A stretch of DNA of 64,000 nucleotides from Craterostigma plantagineum (Eukaryota > Streptophyta > Magnoliopsida > Lamiales > Linderniaceae). The stretch is from contig JAPQWV010000415.1 of assembly GCA_027422505.1 (NCBI GenBank), positions 434,001 to 498,000 of the forward strand. The letters are read 5' to 3'. Below are positions 46,351-56,520 of this stretch, piece after piece. Below the pieces are notes generated by a model. That model was not told where the DNA came from. It did no database searches and was given only the letters and a program-made list of their open reading frames with translations. Positions within the stretch are counted from its first letter, which is position 1, and each line of letters begins with the position of its first letter. The position numbers and the translations under genes are program-made.

Positions 46351-46698
46351 TGTTAGGTCCTAATTTATCAACTCTAAGATCCTACACTTGAGTCCTTAGG
46401 TAATAAATTATAAGCATACGAAATCTAAGCTCGATCGAAAAACTCATTTGAAACCTCGAGAGAGAATTTGCTTAGTGAGATGAAGATTTTGCTGTTTTTC
46501 TCTCCAGAAACTGAATTGCAAGCATTCGGATCAATTTTCTAAAATCTTATATTAAGCACAATGTTTATAAATGTATTTATACCAAACAAACTTGATATAA
46601 ATACATACAAGTCCTAATCTAAGGAGAAATACAAGAAAAGCCCATAATTATAAGGACAACTAATAAAATCAAAGCACAACTAAAACTGATTTTCTACA
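46351..46698 (-). mobile_element. 5' LTR of copia D
   Basis: 348 bp, TGTTAGGTCCTAATTT ... GATTTTCTACA. Homologous to but clearly diverged from the copy C LTRs. No matching partner LTR or target duplication is in the window. Confidence 0.9.
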
Positions 46699-46938
46699 AG
46701 AGGTGCTGACTTGCAAATTTTTTTACAAATGGATAATTTCTTTAGATTCACCATAATTCATTTCGTTAGGACATATAAGTATTTTATCCTCCTTTCGTGC
46801 TATATATTGTTTTATACACATGCTGGTTTGTGAATTCCATTGGCATATTTGTATAATATATTAAGATTGAACACCTTCGAGTAGTTGTCCTCAAATTGGT
46901 TGGTATAATTGAAATTCCCATTTGACCTAATCTAAAAT
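46699..46938. other. Unassigned host sequence
   Basis: 240 bp between the copia D LTR and the long-TIR element. AT-rich, with no repeat elsewhere in the window and no coding signal. It may be pre-insertion host DNA. Confidence 0.5.
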
Positions 46939-48257
46939 GGGCAAAAAGCTAAAATTGTCCCCAATGTTTACCCCTGTACTAATTTAGTCCCGATGTTTTG
47001 CAATGATCAATTTAGTCCCCGGTGTATCGAATTTGAACCAAATTTAGCCGTCAATTTGGATGGAAGTTGATACGTGTCGACATGCGACCAAACTTAAAAA
47101 TCATAAATTAAACTCCATAAAGGGGAAAAATTCAAAAAATAGAGTAAAAATAAAAAAAGAGAAAATTTACTAATAAATTAAATAAAAAATAAATAATAAA
47201 AAATAATAAAAATAAAATTTGAAAATATAAATAAGAAAGAGAGAACGAAAATATACTAAAAATAACAAGTTAAACATTAAAAAGGAGAAAAAAAGGAAAA
47301 GAATTCAAAAAAAAAAAAGAAAAGAAAACTAATAAATTAAATAAAGTAAAATAAAGAGATTAAATAAAATTACAAATACATTAAATTCAAATAAATATAA
47401 AATAGTAATAAAAATGTATTAAAATAATAAATTAAAAATAGAGAAACAAAATCAAAATAACTTGAATAAAAAATAAACAAAAGAAGAGAGAAAAAATGTT
47501 AAAACTAAAAAATAATGAAGAATAAAAATATAAAATATATTTATTTATTAAAAACTAAAAATAAGTGATAAAATGAAATAGGATAAAAAAAAGTTGATGA
47601 GAATTCCCGATCTGTCTCTGTCCCGTTCACGGGGATGCAATCATGCATCCTGGTATATTTGTTAAAATAAATTCGAGAAATGGGACGATTATGTCCTCAT
47701 TAACTTGGTATGGACGGTCTTCGTAAAACTTGTAGAGGCATTTTTTATCCTTAATTTTCTTTTTCCTTTTTATTTAGTTTTAAATAAATAATTTTTTTTT
47801 TTACTTTTTTTAAATCTTAACTTTTTATTTATCATTTAATTTTAATATGCTCTCCCTATTTCTCTTGTATTTTCTCTTTGTTTAGTTTATTATTTTAAAT
47901 ATATTTTCATTCTCGCTTTCTTATTTATTGGATTTTAATTAATTATTTTCAAAATTTATTTTTATTATTATTTATTTTTTGATTTAATTTATTAGTAATT
48001 TTCTCTCATTTTTTAAAATTTGTTACTCTAATTTTTATTTTTTTCCTTTTTTGAATTTTTTCCTCTTTTTTAATGTTTATTAATGATTTTTAAGTCTGGT
48101 CAATCGCTGATACGGTCAGTTCCCATCCAAAAACGGCTTTAACTGGGACCAATTGGGTTTAAATTCGATAACATCGAGGAATAAATTGGCCTCGCGAAAC
48201 ATCGGGAACTACATTGGTCCAATGAGTAAACATTGGGAACCATTTTAGGTGTTCCCC
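46939..48257. mobile_element. Long-TIR AT-rich DNA transposon, probably Mutator-like, non-autonomous (1.3 kb)
   Basis: The left end GGGCAAAAAGCTAAAATTGT and the inverted right end (GGGGAACACCTAAAATGGTT) diverge but stay alignable for roughly 300 bp, through blocks such as CCAATGTTTACCC and CGAATTTGAACC, into A-rich/T-rich complementary arms. Flanks ATCTAAAAT (46930-46938) and ATTTAAAAT (48259-48267) form a 9-bp duplication with one mismatch. The centre (47590-47760) has no coding frame. Long TIRs and a 9-bp duplication favour a Mutator-like element. Confidence 0.75.
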
Positions 48258-48267
48258 AATTTAAAAT

Positions 48268-48886
48268 ATATCCCAATCCTCTAAAATTAATTTTTATATA
48301 TTTGTAGAAACGTATTAATATATAAAAGTAATAATATGAACCCTAAAATCAGAATTTTCAACTTAATTATAATTCCTCTATAAAAATAATCTTTAATATA
48401 AGTCAATATTACATAGCAACACCTCTCTTTGCTTCCAAACTAAAATACATGATTATAATGATATTTCTAAGCTCCTATCAAATTTTAAAACTATATAACA
48501 ACAAAATCGCAAACACAGGAAGTGACCTTTTAGAATGATTCATCCATCGCTCAATTAAAAGAATAATTCATTAAAGGCGATGGAGCAAACATATAGCCCA
48601 CATTATTCTATTCTATGCACGGATGACCTTCAAAAGGCAAGTGAAATTGACATACAATAAATTTGATTTTACGACATCCTTGCAAATGTATTTACTAATG
48701 CACTTCTTCAAAGACACTGAAAAACTTGGAGATTTTACCGGACCACGCATCTTAAAGACAAGTATTGTACCACCAATTCAGCTAAGGATTGAATATCCTC
48801 GACAACATAAACCTATCACACAACTTATCCAGTTGAACAGAAGGTATCAGGACTGCACTCATCGGTTTTGCCACGTACACTATGTT
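48268..48886. other. Unassigned host sequence
   Basis: About 620 bp left of the Tat element. A plus-strand open frame at 48623-48889 (88 codons) shows no recognisable motif and runs into the LTR. The minus strand has broken frames. No repeat elsewhere in the window. It resumes at 60669 after the ATGTT duplication. Confidence 0.5.
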
Positions 48887-49590
48887 TGATAGGGGTGAAC
48901 TTTAGCCTAGCATTCCTCCTTACTCGGACATCTGAAGATAGTGACTTTTGGGACATATGTCCAGATGGGCAGTACACGTGGGGACCTGTGACCCTGTACG
49001 GAAAAGGTGAAGTGGGTCCCAGCAGCAAAGCAACTTGAGCGGGAAATATTGGATAAGGGCCGACCAGGGAACACGTGGCATTTTGTGATTGGATGACATT
49101 ATAAACACAGGAGGCGCGCGTCAGTCTGACAACAGTACGATCGCAGGTGCTGTCTCCTCCCAGGATGTACTGCCTGTCGTTGTCAAGTGGTCCTGGGAGT
49201 ATGCCAGCTAGGCAAACAAAGGGAATTTGGGTATATGTGAATAGAGAGAGACGAGATCAAGGCAAGAATCAACATAACACCAAGACACTTAGATATTTTC
49301 TACATTATTCATCTTCTTCATCCATTCTTTCACCATGAAAGCACTGTAACGAGCGAAGTGAGGTCTGTGTGTGTATTTCGCGACTGTGACTAGTGGATAC
49401 TGTTTCCGGCGGCCCGTGGATGTAGGACACCTGTCCGAACCACGTTAAATCCTTGTCTCTCTTATTCCTTTCCTTCATAGCACTAAAGTATAAACCCTAA
49501 AACACTCCAAGAACATCAAGGCCCAGTCCGTCTTACCCATCACCGCCTTTCCCGAACCAAATATCGTTGATCGGGGTCATACCCGCATCA
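48887..49590 (+). mobile_element. 5' LTR of Tat element E with TATA box
   Basis: TGATAGGGGTGAACTTTAGC ... CATACCCGCATCA. A TATAAA at 49100-49105 (GACATTATAAACACAGG), with GATTGGATG just upstream (reverse CCAAT-like), is the probable promoter. The 3' LTR has the same box at 60202-60207. Confidence 0.93.
49100..49105 (+). promoter_or_regulatory. Putative TATA box of element E
   Basis: TATAAA in ACATTATAAACACAGG, about 210 bp into the LTR, with an inverted CCAAT-like GATTGG about 12 bp upstream. Position and context suit the U3/R boundary. No transcript data. Confidence 0.6.
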
Positions 49591-49592
49591 AA

Positions 49593-49608
49593 TGGCGCCG
49601 TCTGTGGG
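49593..49608 (+). other. Primer-binding site of element E
   Basis: TGGCGCCGTCTGTGGG begins two bases after the LTR. It opens with TGG, matching the CCA end of a tRNA, and resembles PBS sequences of other Tat elements. I do not assign the tRNA species. Confidence 0.8.
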
Positions 49609-49799
49609 AAAGATGGCTTGAGACGTGAGTGCGCTGGGTAGTAACGGCAAGGAAGGCAGACTGTTTCTGGGTCTGCTTGAAGATAGGTCGAGGAAGGCAA
49701 GCTGAGATCGTGTTATCTGAAGAAACGTGAGAGGGACAGTGGAAGGTTGTCGTTGCTAGAGGAGTAGCAGATCTTAGAGACGAATAGACGCTAACCACG

Positions 49800-52700
49800 A
49801 TGGAGGAACAGCCGTCATTGGCACAAAACTTGCAGGGACGGTTTGAGGAAGCTGCGGGGAAATCGGGGGAAAGTCCTACGCCGGCTCCGACGCTGGCTTC
49901 ACCGATCGAGGCCCCAGTGGTTACACCACTGCCCACCTTTGCGGGACCATCTGGAGCCATACCGCCTCAAACCCCTGTGACCATGACGGTGGAACAGCTA
50001 GATCTGTTGGTGAAGAACGCAGTGGACGCGGCCATAGCCGCTAAGAAGGCAAGGAGCAAGGGCAAACGGAAGCAGCCCTTCTCTGTTCAGGTCCGAACCT
50101 CAGAGGGCCATGTCTCAGAGTGGGAAGAAACCGTAGGAGAAAACATGGTGGCTGGGGAAGAAGCCTTGCGTCGCCCGCCAGACAGAGACTCGCCGAGAAG
50201 AGAGGCTACCCAGGAAGAGAGAGATGTGGGGCCACGGGCCCCAACGCATGGGCGAGGGGGACCTTCTAGAGGAGTTCGGGAAGGACCGGTGAAGCCAAGG
50301 AACGCCGTGCCTCCGATGACCATGGCCAGTGGACACATGGTGGAAGGAGAGGAGAAGGCTGGGGAACACCAAGTGGAAGTTAGAAGCTACGGCATGCGCG
50401 GTCGAGAAGGAGGCGTTAGTTCCCAGGGACAGGAGCTTAGGAGGCAAGTGTCGGACCTCAGGAAAGTGCTAGATGAGATCCGAAACAAAACAACCAGACC
50501 CCATCTGCGAGGGCTATATCAGGCCGGTACGCCTTTGGCCAAAGCGTTGTTGGAAGGGGAAGTTGCGCTCAACTTTAAACAGTTGCCATATGAGTATGAT
50601 GGTACCACTGACCCGGAGGAACACGTGCTACGTTTCAAGAAAACCATCCTACTGCACAACTTCTCGGAGGGAGTGAAATGCAGAGTCTTCCTGACAACTC
50701 TGGTGAGGGCTGCTCAAAAGTGGTTCAGCCAGCTCGAACCAGAGGTTATCCACTCGTTTGAGGAGTTCCAGGAGATGTTCATCAACCAGTTTGCTAGCGC
50801 TAGGAAGCCACCTAAGTCGGACATGTCCTTTTTTCAAATCAAGCAGCGACCGGACGAGAGCCTTAGATCTTACATCAGAAGATTTAATGTGGCAGCCTTG
50901 GAGGTACCCTCTGCCACCACCTCTGTTAAAATTAACGCTTTGGTTCATGGTTTGCAGGTTGGCGACTTCTTCGCATCGCTCTCTAAAAAGCCCCCACAAA
51001 CGTTTGAGGAACTGTTGGGCAGAGCGGATAAGTACATAAACCTGGAGGAAAGCAGGCTGGCGAAAATCCGAGAAGGAACGTCCAGAGTGATGCCTAAGAA
51101 AGAAGTACAGAGCCACAATAGGAGCAGGGCAAATGTCCGGGTCACTCACCCTCCAGCAATCAGAAGGCCTATGGCGGGTGGTGCGAACAGATTCCCTCCT
51201 AGGTATCAGAAATACACTCCTCTTCGAGCGAACCTGGAAGAAGTCCTGGCTGTGGCATCAAGACACCCAGACATGCGGTATCCTCGAGCCAACCCGCGGG
51301 GACACCCAAAGCCCACGTCGGGGCCCTTCTGCCGCTACCATAATGAATATGGGCATCATACCGACAACTGCACGCATCTGAAGAATGAAATAGAAAGGTT
51401 GATAAAGGCAGGGCATCTCAAGGAGTTTATATATCGAGATAGAGGACCGGTCCCGCCAACACAGCCTCGGGAGAGGGAAGGTCCGCTACCCGACAAGGGA
51501 AAACAACCTATGATGGAACCCAACAGGCCGGGACCTAGCCAGCCGAGAGCTCATATCCTCATCATAGTGGGAGGTCCAGATGGCGGGGACTCACACAGAG
51601 CGCGGAAGTCGTATGCTAGAATGAGAGATAGAGGAAAGGCCCAGACAGAAGGCAGCTTGGTGGGTCAGATGGAGACCACAGGGAACATACAGTTTGGAGC
51701 ACAGGATGAGGTCGATGTCGTTCGGCCCCATAACGACGCTCTCGTGATTACCACGGACGTGGCGGGATATAACGTGTCACGAGTGTTCATAGATGGGGGT
51801 AGTTCAGCAGATATCCTATTCTTAGACTGCTTTAAGCAGATGAAGTTGGGAACGGAGCTGAAACCGGTGGCCACTTCCTTATACGGATTCGGTGGAGCTG
51901 GTATACAGCCGTTAGGCCAAGTTACACTTCCCGTGGGACTAGGAGAAGCCCCTAGGCGGGTGGTACGGATGGTTAACTTCCTGGTTGTCGATGCTACTTC
52001 TTCATATAATATCATATTGGGGCGGCCAGCCATAAATGGATTCAGGGCAGTACCTTCGACGTACCACTTGAAGATCAAATTCCCAGTAGGAGACCAGGTG
52101 GGGGAAGTCTCAGGAGACCAGGTTAGCTCTCGTCGTTGTTATGCCAATGAGGTTAAGGTTGTGACAGGAGGAAAGGAGAAAGATGGAGTTGAGGCCAAAC
52201 AAGCAAAACGAACGAAGTTAGAGCAGGAAGACGGGGAGCCTACGAGGTTGCAGCCCCAACCTGATGAAGAACTGCTGACAGTGGAACTTTACCCAGGAAG
52301 GGAGGGTTTCACCACTCAGGTGGGAACGAAGATGGATAAGGAGATTGCATCGCAGCTGGTCGAATGCCTTAGGAGGAATGCCGACCTCTTCGCCTTTTCG
52401 CCAGCAGACATGACCGGGGTGGACCCGAGGATAGCCATGCACCACTTGAACATAATCCCGGGTAGCCACCCGGTGAAACAGAGACTCCGACAGTTCGGAG
52501 CCGAAAGGGACCAAGACATCAGGACGGAAGTGGAGAAGTTACTTAAAGCCGGACACGTCAAAGAGGTACAGTTTCCCACCTGGTTGGCCAATGTCGTCAT
52601 GGTCAAAAAAGGAAATGGGTCCTGGAGGATGTGTGTAGACTTCCGGGACCTCAACAAAGCTTGTCCTAAGGATCACTATCCTTTACCAAGGATAGATCAG

Positions 52701-55421
52701 CTGGTAGATTCCACCTCTGGATGTGAAATGTTAAGCATGATGGACGCTTATCAGGGGTATCACCAGATTAAGCTGAACCCGGAGGACGTGGATAAAGTTT
52801 GCTTTGTCACGGCAGGTGGCACGTATGGTTATGTCCGGATGCCCTTTGGACTCAAGAACGCAGGAGCTACCTACCAGCGGATGGTTGATACGGTGTTTAA
52901 GAGCCAGTTGGGTCGCAACATGGAGGTATACGTGGATGACATGTTAGTTAAATCAACTTGGGCCAAGGATCATGTAACGGACTTAGAAGAAGCCTTCCAG
53001 AACATCCGGACCTGTGGAATGAAACTGAACCCTGCGAAGTGTACCTTTGGGGTGCAGTCGGGGAAGTTCTTGGGGTATATGGTAACCAAGAGGGGGATCG
53101 AGGTGAACCCCAATAAGGTGAAGGCCATACTGGAAATGCAGCCGCCGCGGAACATCAAGGAGGTTCAACGCTTAACGGGAAGGTTGGCGGCACTCAGCAG
53201 ATTCATCGCCAAGTCCGCAGATAAAAGCCTACCCTTCTTCAGAATACTCCGAAAAGGATGCCTGTTTGAATGGACAGAAGAATGCCAGTCGGCATTCGAG
53301 GGGCTAAGAAATTACTTGCACAACATGCCGCTATTGACCAAGCCCTTACCTGGAGATGAACTAATCTTGTATTTTTCTACAGGAGAGCAGGCCGTGAGTT
53401 CGGTTCTCCTGAAAGAGGAGGGTGACACCCAGAAGCCGGTGTACTTCGTGAGTAAAACAATGCAGGGAGCCGAAAGCAGGTACTCCGAGATCGAGAAGGC
53501 CGCCTTGGCAGTAATGGTGTCGGTTCGGAGGCTGCGCCCCTATTTCCTATCTCATAAAGTACGGGTACGTACCAATTTATTATTGAAACAAACCCTGAGT
53601 AGGCCAGACCTTTCTGGAAGAATGGTCAAGTGGGCAGTTGAGTTGGGCGAATACGATGTTGAGTTCGAAAGGCGACCCGCCATTAAGGGACAGGCCTTGT
53701 CGGACTTTCTGTTAGAATCTACCCGAGGAGAGGTGTCACCAAGTTGGAAAGCTTATGTGGATGGCTCATCCACAGCAACTGGGGCCGGGGCAGGAGTCCT
53801 CATCATTACGCCCGAAGGGGACGAACTACAATTCGCGGTGACATTTGACTTTCCAGCGTCTAATAATGAGGCTGAGTATGAGGCCCTGGTGAAAGGGATG
53901 GAGATCCTTAACAATCTGGGAGCTACCGCGGTAGTCATATATTCGGATTCCCAGCTGGTAACTCAGCAAGTCCAAGGGAACTACGAGGCCAAGAATGAGA
54001 AAATGGTGAGGTACGCTGAGCGAGTGGGAAAGCTAAAAGCCTCTTTCGACAGCTTCGAGATACGGCAGATCCCCCGAGAGGAGAACGGACGGGCGGATTC
54101 CTTGGCAAAGTTGGCTAGCGCCGCAATCCCTGAGGGGACCCGAAAGGTGACGATGCTGACAGCTAGCCGAGAGAACCGGATGGAGCAGGTGGGATGTATA
54201 GGAGAGGAAGAAGATTGGAGGGCTCCTATCCTGGAAGCCTTGCGTGATCCTACACCCAAGAACGCAGGTAAGTTTCGGCAAAAGTTCTGCCTCATCGGAG
54301 GGGAGTTATACAAAAGGACTTTTGTACATCCCTACGCTCGATGCCTGTCCAAAAAGGAAGGGATGTCGGTGTTGGAAGAGGTGCATGAAGGGTGTGCTGG
54401 CGACCATGCCGGGTACAAGGCGGTAGCTCGAAGAGTGGTCCGGGCCGGGTACTTCTGGCCGACCCTATTGAGGGATGCTAAGGAGCTGGTCAGACGATGC
54501 GAAAGCTGCCAGAAACACGGCCCGAGGATCCACGTACCGGCGGAAGAACTAGGGTTGATGCATTCCCCTTGCCCATTCGACAAATGGGGAATAGACATAG
54601 TCGGGCCTATGCCGGTCGCCAAGGCTCAGAAAAAGTTCATCATAGTAGCCGTCGACTATTTCAGCAAATGGGTAGAAGCCAAGGCAGTGGCCAAGATCGA
54701 TGAAGCTAACGTGATAGATTTCTTGTGGCATAACATTTGTTGTAGGTTTGGAACCCCTCGAATCCTGATCTCCGATAATGGCACGCAGTTCTGTGGAGCC
54801 CGAGTCCGTGAGTTCTGCACGGGAATGAAGATACAGCAGAGGTTCGTCTCAGTAGGACACCCTCAAGCTAATGGACAAGTGGAGGTCACCAATCGCACCA
54901 TCCTCCACGGGATCAAGGCCAGATTGGACCAGGAAGGTGGTAAATGGTTAGAATCCCTTGATCCCGTGTTATGGGCATATCGCGTCACTCCGCAAGAAGC
55001 TACGGACGAAACACCTTTCCAGTTAGTCTATGGATCCGCCGCCCTGATACCCGTGGAGATAGGGATGGAGACGCATAGGGTCATCCACTATGAAGAGGAG
55101 CAGAACGCACGGCTCCGAAGAGAAGATCTGGACTTAATAGGGGAAATCAGGGAACTAGCCTTGATAAGGATGGAAAAATACAAGAGTCGAGTAAAAGCGG
55201 CTTACGACCGGAGAGTAAGGCCTCGACAATTCCAAGTGGGAGACTTGATCTTGAGGAGAGCCGATGTACTTAAGCCGCTGAAGAAGATAGACTCGACATG
55301 GGAGGGTCCTTATAAAGTGGCCCGCGTTTTGGGAGGCGGCGCATACGAATTGGAGGATGAGGATGGGCGCAGAATACCCCGCCCATGGAACATCTCAAAA
55401 CTCAAGAGGTATTACGCTTAG
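49800..55421 (+). CDS. Gag-pol polyprotein of Tat-lineage gypsy element, intact
   Basis: A 1873-residue open frame makes the proteins for capsid, reverse transcription and integration. Approximate positions: a Pro/Glu-rich start; gag about 240-420 (PYEYDGTTDPEEHVLRFK, SYIRRFN); a zinc-knuckle-like CRYHNEYGHHTDNC at 511-524; aspartic protease with FIDGGSSADIL at about 663; RT with MMDAYQGYHQIKL and YVDDM at 1044-1047; RNase H at 1180-1260, whose first Asp box is degenerate (LILYFSTGEQAV); archaeal-type RNase H at 1318-1440 with all acidic residues (AYVDGSS, NNEAEYEAL, YSDSQLV, NGRADSLA); and integrase with HHCC at 1529-1567, GIDIVG, SDNGTQF and NGQVEVTNR, ending in KRYYA. The first Met after the PBS region is taken as start. 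Gag and pol are in one frame, without a frameshift signal. Every catalytic box except the first RNase H is conserved. Confidence 0.96.
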   Translation: MEEQPSLAQNLQGRFEEAAGKSGESPTPAPTLASPIEAPVVTPLPTFAGPSGAIPPQTPVTMTVEQLDLLVKNAVDAAIAAKKARSKGKRKQPFSVQVRTSEGHVSEWEETVGENMVAGEEALRRPPDRDSPRREATQEERDVGPRAPTHGRGGPSRGVREGPVKPRNAVPPMTMASGHMVEGEEKAGEHQVEVRSYGMRGREGGVSSQGQELRRQVSDLRKVLDEIRNKTTRPHLRGLYQAGTPLAKALLEGEVALNFKQLPYEYDGTTDPEEHVLRFKKTILLHNFSEGVKCRVFLTTLVRAAQKWFSQLEPEVIHSFEEFQEMFINQFASARKPPKSDMSFFQIKQRPDESLRSYIRRFNVAALEVPSATTSVKINALVHGLQVGDFFASLSKKPPQTFEELLGRADKYINLEESRLAKIREGTSRVMPKKEVQSHNRSRANVRVTHPPAIRRPMAGGANRFPPRYQKYTPLRANLEEVLAVASRHPDMRYPRANPRGHPKPTSGPFCRYHNEYGHHTDNCTHLKNEIERLIKAGHLKEFIYRDRGPVPPTQPREREGPLPDKGKQPMMEPNRPGPSQPRAHILIIVGGPDGGDSHRARKSYARMRDRGKAQTEGSLVGQMETTGNIQFGAQDEVDVVRPHNDALVITTDVAGYNVSRVFIDGGSSADILFLDCFKQMKLGTELKPVATSLYGFGGAGIQPLGQVTLPVGLGEAPRRVVRMVNFLVVDATSSYNIILGRPAINGFRAVPSTYHLKIKFPVGDQVGEVSGDQVSSRRCYANEVKVVTGGKEKDGVEAKQAKRTKLEQEDGEPTRLQPQPDEELLTVELYPGREGFTTQVGTKMDKEIASQLVECLRRNADLFAFSPADMTGVDPRIAMHHLNIIPGSHPVKQRLRQFGAERDQDIRTEVEKLLKAGHVKEVQFPTWLANVVMVKKGNGSWRMCVDFRDLNKACPKDHYPLPRIDQLVDSTSGCEMLSMMDAYQGYHQIKLNPEDVDKVCFVTAGGTYGYVRMPFGLKNAGATYQRMVDTVFKSQLGRNMEVYVDDMLVKSTWAKDHVTDLEEAFQNIRTCGMKLNPAKCTFGVQSGKFLGYMVTKRGIEVNPNKVKAILEMQPPRNIKEVQRLTGRLAALSRFIAKSADKSLPFFRILRKGCLFEWTEECQSAFEGLRNYLHNMPLLTKPLPGDELILYFSTGEQAVSSVLLKEEGDTQKPVYFVSKTMQGAESRYSEIEKAALAVMVSVRRLRPYFLSHKVRVRTNLLLKQTLSRPDLSGRMVKWAVELGEYDVEFERRPAIKGQALSDFLLESTRGEVSPSWKAYVDGSSTATGAGAGVLIITPEGDELQFAVTFDFPASNNEAEYEALVKGMEILNNLGATAVVIYSDSQLVTQQVQGNYEAKNEKMVRYAERVGKLKASFDSFEIRQIPREENGRADSLAKLASAAIPEGTRKVTMLTASRENRMEQVGCIGEEEDWRAPILEALRDPTPKNAGKFRQKFCLIGGELYKRTFVHPYARCLSKKEGMSVLEEVHEGCAGDHAGYKAVARRVVRAGYFWPTLLRDAKELVRRCESCQKHGPRIHVPAEELGLMHSPCPFDKWGIDIVGPMPVAKAQKKFIIVAVDYFSKWVEAKAVAKIDEANVIDFLWHNICCRFGTPRILISDNGTQFCGARVREFCTGMKIQQRFVSVGHPQANGQVEVTNRTILHGIKARLDQEGGKWLESLDPVLWAYRVTPQEATDETPFQLVYGSAALIPVEIGMETHRVIHYEEEQNARLRREDLDLIGEIRELALIRMEKYKSRVKAAYDRRVRPRQFQVGDLILRRADVLKPLKKIDSTWEGPYKVARVLGGGAYELEDEDGRRIPRPWNISKLKRYYA

Positions 55422-55633
55422 TAAGGGGTCGGAAGGTTGTATATAAATCAAACAGGAAGGTGTACTCTTTTTCCTTCGCCAAGGTTTTATCCCAAGGGGG
55501 TTTTACTTGGCAAGGTTTTAACGAGGCACCATCCATTGAATGAAATGGTTTTTCAGAAATTCGTGTCTTGATGGCCCCTCTCCCAAAATTGATAACCACG
55601 AATCCTGTCTACGGACTGCCCTGGATTCCCTAA
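55422..55633 (+). other. Element E spacer after pol
   Basis: 212 bp with TTTTACTTGGCAAGGTTTTA and similar GGCAAGG phrases, leading into the minisatellite. No gene. Confidence 0.7.
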
Positions 55634-56520
55634 TGGCCCAGAAGTGGCCGCGCAGATTGCGCACCTATAGCCCAGATGTGGCTGGCCCAGAAGTGGCCGC
55701 GCAGATGGCGCACCCATAGCCCAGATGTGGCTGGCCCAGACGTGGCCGCGCAGATTGCGCACCTATAGCCCAGATGTGGCTGGCCCAGACGTGGCCGCGC
55801 AGATTGCGCACCTATAGCCCAGATGTGGCTGGCCCAGAAGTGGCCGCGCAGATGGCGCACCCATAGCCCAGATGTGGCTGGCCCAGACGTGGCCGCGCAG
55901 ATTGCGCACCTATAGCCCAGATGTGGCTGGCCCAGACGTGGCCGCGCAGATTGCGCACCTATAGCCCAGATGTGGCTGGCCCAGAAGTGGCCGCGCAGAT
56001 GGCGCACCCATAGCCCAGATGTGGCTGGCCCAGACGTGGCCGCGCAGATTGCGCACCTATAGCCCAGATGTGGCTGGCCAAGAAGTGGCCGCGCAGATGG
56101 CGCACCTATAGCCCAGATGTGGCTGGCCCAGAGGTGGCCGCGCAGATGGCGCACCCATAGCCCAGATGTGGCTGGCCCAGACGTGGCCGCGCAGATTGCG
56201 CACCCATAGCCCAGATGTGGCTGGCCCAGAAGTGGCCGCGCAGATGGCGCACCATAGCCCAGATGTGGCTGGCCCAGACGTGGCCGCGCAGATTGCGCAC
56301 CTATAGCCCAGATGTGGCTGGCCCAGAGGTGGCCGCGCAGATGGCGCACCCATAGCCCAGATGTGGCTGGCCCAGACGTGGCCGCGCAGATTGCGCACCT
56401 ATAACCCAGATGTGGCTGGCCCAGACGTGGCCGCGTAGAATGCGCACCTATAGCCCAGATGTGGCCGCGCAGATTGCGCACCTTTAACCCAGATGGGGCT
56501 AGCCCAGACGCGGCCGTAAA
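55634..56520 (+). repeat. 49-bp minisatellite, about 18 units, with 147-bp trimeric order
   Basis: The unit starts TGGCCCAGAAGTGGCCGCGC and ends in CCCAGATGTGGC. Unit starts are at 55634, 55683, 55732, 55781, 55830 and so on, every 49 bp. Two variants alternate: A (GAAGTGG...GATGGCGCACCC) and B (GACGTGG...GATTGCGCACCT). Units 2-9 follow the order A-B-B, a 147-bp higher-order period; later units are less regular, with one 48-bp unit. The array lies between pol and the PPT, the hypervariable region of Tat elements. Confidence 0.95.

Larger units (their letters stand above)
29651..46698 (-). mobile_element. Copia copy D, 3'-truncated (about 17 kb with nested insertions)
   Basis: A minus-strand element of the same family as copy C, running from its 5' LTR (46351-46698) through PBS, leader, gag, protease, integrase, RT and RNase H to part of the 3' spacer. 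Nested inside are a LINE (39351-45139) and a hAT MITE (35292-35990). The accessory ORF and 3' LTR are absent. It is older and more degraded than copy C. Confidence 0.9.

Noticed and set aside
2071..46698. Copia F and copia D as two halves of one element split by the Tekay block
   Set aside because: Orientation fits, but the bases outside the LTRs (ATTCT/TTCTT against AGAGG) do not match, the two LTRs are clearly diverged, and about 3.5 kb would be missing.
48623..48889. 88-codon plus-strand frame left of element E as a host gene
   Set aside because: No recognisable motif, no clear gene context, and its stop lies inside the LTR.
55630..56481. 283-codon minus-strand open frame with repeated RHLRGH/WASHIW peptide
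   Set aside because: The 49-bp unit has no stop in any of the three minus frames, and each unit shifts frame by one, so an open frame arises automatically from the minisatellite.
55634..56520. Regular direct repeats resembling a CRISPR array
   Set aside because: Units are contiguous without unique spacers, and the context is a plant retrotransposon.
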